Source: Alviniconcha marisindica (lineage: Eukaryota; Mollusca; Gastropoda; Provannidae). From it: 64,000 bases of DNA. The first letter of the stretch is position 1, and every line of letters starts with the position of its first letter. A program made the position numbers and the translations under genes. A model generated the notes under the pieces. That model did not search any database. It saw only the letters and a list, made by a program, of their open reading frames with translations, and was not told where the DNA came from. The stretch covers positions 50,001 through 114,000 of the forward strand of contig JABMCL010002141.1 in assembly GCA_018857735.1 (NCBI GenBank). Reading direction: 5' to 3'. Positions 61,201 to 64,000 of this stretch are shown piece by piece.

Positions 61201-62234
61201 TGTAACAGGCCAGATATTGGCTTATGACATGATATAAAAGCACAACTAACCCAGTTCCTGTCACCCTGTCAATTTTATGTCATATTTCTGTACACAAGAG
61301 ATGTCAAGCTTTCATTTCCAAATAATAACATTAAAAAATTAACACTTTGAATTTTTACTGTCTGTATCAGTTTTCAGGAGTATGGCCCATATATATAATA
61401 TGATTTCATTTTGATATGATGTACACATATGCAAAACCTCATGATAAAACTGGATTTGGAAAAACTCTAATGATACGTATGATACATTTATTTTATAACT
61501 TATATAAGTAATAATAGTTGTGACTAATAGCAAGGTGACTTTATGGTATTCCTGATTAAATTTTTCTTCTGTATGTAAAGTCCATCAATAGCTTTATGGT
61601 TCTTGTTTTGATTCCCCCCCCCCCCCCCCCCCCCCAGTATTTTGACTTTGAGAGAATGAAATTGTATTTTCCCATTTTGATTCATTAGTGTTGGTGGCCC
61701 AAGCATAAATTTTACTTTTCCAAGCTGTGATTTTTTTAAATGTTTTTTTTTTAAATTCTGTTTTCAATAGTGAAACTTTTGTTAAAGTTATGCTGCTACC
61801 ATGCTTTTTCACAAGATATGTTGCCTATGTCCTAGGGAGAGAATGCAAGTACATGTATTTTTATATTGATTTATTTATATACTGTTTTTCTTTCTTCAGT
61901 ACTGGTATGTGTTGGCATCACCTTATTCCTGTACTGGGCCACAGTGGATATCCTCAAACTTCAGCGCCAGATCCCTAAAAGCAACGCTAAAGTATCTTTT
62001 GATGTCAGCTTCTATCTGATCACAGCAGCTGGAGCCACGTCAGTCATCGCTGTAGCGTGCAATTGTCTGCGCAGGAAGCTATCAGGGATGGAGCCTGCAC
62101 ATGCCAGAACAATTCTGGATGATCAGTTTAATGAGGACACAGAAAACCTTTTGGCTATTCCCCCATCCAGCTTTCATGGACATGACTTCTCGCCTATGGC
62201 AAGCCTGCCACCCCCACCTCCCTATACACCATAA
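54155..62234 (+). CDS. TMEM127: Transmembrane protein 127 (3 coding exons)
   Basis: In mammals TMEM127 is an endosomal/lysosomal membrane protein that restrains mTORC1 signalling, a tumour suppressor, and an adaptor for NEDD4-family ubiquitin ligases. Exons: 54155-54791, 55144-55314, 61900-62234; both junctions close in phase 1 and give 380 residues (human 238). The first ~130 residues are a poly-Asn/Ser stretch followed by an Arg/Ser/His-rich basic stretch. Homology starts at FPSALCSMISIVILCTALAE PRW, the first membrane segment and luminal start, comparable to human ALSITALCTALAEPAW. Exon 2 gives a second segment (KIVIALTFLAILTSLIGFGL). Exon 3 gives VLVCVGITLFLYWATVDI and VSFDVSFYLITAAGATSVIA (segments 3 and 4) and the C-terminal PPPPPYTP, which retains the PPxY ligase-docking motif of the human end. 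A downstream start at Met8 is possible. Confidence 0.92.
54792..55143 (+). other. TMEM127 intron between coding exons 1 and 2
   Basis: GTAAGT donor and cag acceptor; no other feature seen. Confidence 0.8.
58128..58205. repeat. (CTT)n(ATT)n microsatellite
   Basis: CTT units grade into ATT units. Confidence 0.95.
59940..60560. repeat. Degenerate tandem repeat with TCAAGGTCA words
   Basis: The order cttttgtaactaaa, atggtg(a/c)(t/a)cat, gagccagag, caaata, and tcaaggtcaaggtcacagt recurs at about 59940, 60245 and 60480, with a partial copy near 60100-60180. Units are roughly 240-300 bp and diverged. Confidence 0.65.
61613..61635. repeat. Poly-C run
   Basis: Homopolymer of about 23 C; the length may be imprecise. 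Confidence 0.85.
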
Positions 62235-63515
62235 GATAAAATATGCCTGTGTAAGTCTCTCAGACATGCCTTTTGTGTAGTGTGTAAGTGTGCCTGTGTG
62301 CGCACGTGCATAGGACTTGTATATTTACTCAAAACAGTCATATTCTTATGTTGTGTAAAGTGCAACATAATAATTATGGACATTAGTGTGCCTAACCTTG
62401 GGCAGCCCTAAGCACTCTCAAGTTTTTTACAAAACCATCAGTAACTGAGCAAGATTTGAGAAAAATTAAAAAGAACCTTTGGGGATTTGGAAAAAAAAGC
62501 ACAGGTCTGTATATTTTTTTAAAATATATATGATGTGTTTGTGGCAAGAGCAGATTTGAAATAGGTATCAGGTGTAATTATGCTGTACATAACAAGACTA
62601 AGAGCTTTGAATGGTGTGGTGATAAAAGTATTTTTGTCACACAAGTAACAGTTGCATATTGTTAATGTTATAGACTTAGAGCTTCCATAGTCTCACTCCA
62701 CAGTGAGGAGCTATGTTTTGGCACTCTGGCAAGTTTTGTTATTTGAGTAACAAAATGTGTCAAGTCTGATGTTATGGTTTGTCACTACGACAGATTTGTC
62801 TGCCCATGGTGACAAATCATGCTGAAAGGTTCACTCGGTGCATGATTTGTCACCCCGATCATGCTGAAAGGTTCACTTGGTACACAGTTTGTCACTCCTT
62901 TGCCAGCACCACTGTAATCTGTCTTTCCTCTTCCCTCAACCAGAGATTATAAATACAAAGATGGGTCATCAGGCAATTTTCAGCTTTCCGGCCAACTACA
63001 GCGCCACCTACCGTTACACGTGATGGCAGCCAAAACGAAGGTCTGCGGCAGTAGGGACGTGTGTAGCACAACAAACTGTTCCAATTCACAGTACAAGTGT
63101 CCAGGAAAATCATTCTTTCTCTTTCTGAAAAATTAAGCAACATGAGTGAATCAGTTTTATTTGCCTTTTTTCTCTGGTTGGATTACATTCGCTCAAATAG
63201 ACCTGCTTGTGTTGCTGTAAACAAAACAATCGTCTGCTTCGCGTTTGTGTACCATTGATGGTGTTTTTTTCAGCCTCTGTTGTTTTTGGAAAGAATTTTA
63301 TGCAGATATGCATTGTTCGCTTAGGGGTTTCAGGGGATTGTTTTGATTTTCCATAATGCATTAGTGTACTTTCCTTTGATATTTTGATCATTGTCACATT
63401 GATGTTTTGATTTTGGGGGTTTGCTTATCATCTACTAATCTTTGTTTTGCCTTTTAGGGTTTGCTGATCTCCTAATCTCTTATGTCCCTCTTATTTTTGT
63501 GGCATGTATCTGGAT

Positions 63516-63558
<43 letters not shown>

Positions 63559-64000
63559 CGGAATAATGTGATTTTATGTTTGTCTTGAGACTGAGAATGA
63601 AGTACATCATTTCCATTCACCTTCTTTTTCCTTCAACAGATGCAAACTCTGTGTCTAAAATAGCAGGCGAGCTGATCTCCTGACCAAGCAAGTCAGCCAG
63701 CTCAAAAAATGTTACAGCTTCTGCAGTGACCATCTTAAAGACTTGCAGTTCATGAATCACAATCATCAAATGCACACATGAACACACTTTTTGTCAGTTT
63801 GTGTGCAACAAATACAGTTTTGCACATTGACACTGTGAAATCAATGAAATGATCATTTTACATGATCAAATTCAACAAAATCATGAAATAACATGTATGG
63901 AAAAATGAGAAAAGTCAGTTTACAAAGTAGATCAGAGGCAACTCCCCAAGACATTGTCTGTTGATTTTTGTGACTCACTGAACAGTTCAGTATTCAGTAT
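62235..64000 (+). other. TMEM127 3' UTR and downstream, no further gene seen
   Basis: An ATTAAA at 62465-62470 is the nearest poly(A)-like signal. At 62770-62890 the phrase gatcatgctgaaaggttcac is duplicated beside an exact inverted repeat ggtgacaaatcatgc/gcatgatttgtcacc. (GT)n at 63520-63557. No frame here resembles a known protein. Confidence 0.45.

Larger units (their letters stand above)
55315..61899 (+). other. TMEM127 intron between coding exons 2 and 3, 6.6 kb
   Basis: GTACAC donor and ttcttcag acceptor. It holds a SINE D trace (55535-55600, atatagcactgttctctgct), (GT)n at 56696-56733, (CTT)n(ATT)n at 58128-58205, G-runs near 58700-58720, the AGGTCA-rich repeats at 59940-60560 and a C-run at 61613-61635. 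No nested gene was seen on either strand. Confidence 0.7.

Noticed and set aside
62892..63397. Minus-strand frames at the right edge as a new gene
   Set aside because: Short, no recognisable domain, no splice support; a gene start beyond the window cannot be judged.

Overview
Eukaryotic genomic DNA from an invertebrate animal, most likely a lophotrochozoan and probably a gastropod mollusc. The species level is inference. The evidence is: long introns with consensus splice sites; three genes whose closest recognisable relatives are animal ZDHHC16, MED28 and TMEM127; several families of tRNA-derived SINEs; Penelope-like elements with a GIY-YIG domain; and a very high load of (GT)n, (AT)n and (GA)n microsatellites. 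There is no operon structure, rRNA, CRISPR array or intact tRNA gene.

Genes in order: (1) the 3' end of an unrecognised gene on the + strand (1-1271, two exons, disordered His/Ser-rich protein with a KRVKF motif); (2) a complete 8-exon ZDHHC16-type palmitoyltransferase on the + strand (12664-29462, 387 aa); (3) a complete 4-exon Mediator subunit MED28 on the - strand (41177-35704, 209 aa), convergent with ZDHHC16; (4) a TMEM127-type endolysosomal membrane protein on the + strand (54155-62234, 380 aa), divergent from MED28. All exon junctions of the three recognised genes close in frame. They belong to unrelated pathways and show no sign of acting together. One ZDHHC16 intron has the signature of a minor-spliceosome (U12) intron, and the next one is GC-AG.

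Between and inside the genes are mobile elements. 1.3-12.6 kb holds microsatellites, a 30/50-bp minisatellite, a Ty3/Gypsy pol remnant, and repeat C interrupted at the same point by two different SINEs. ZDHHC16 introns hold a head-to-head Penelope-like element, two abutting SINEs that share one target duplication, an I/Jockey-type LINE with an RNase H domain whose 3' tail resembles that of SINE A, and large fold-back elements. 29.5-35.6 kb holds an L2/CR1-type LINE remnant and a perfect-centred palindrome. MED28 intron 1 holds a full-length SINE D and a 440-bp MITE. The MED28-TMEM127 interval contains the most striking object: an 8.44-kb unit (45308-53747) with near-identical terminal inverted repeats, a TTA duplication on both sides, subterminal arrays of the TIR motif on the left, and an internal array of about fifteen 300-bp repeats. 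It has no recognisable transposase.
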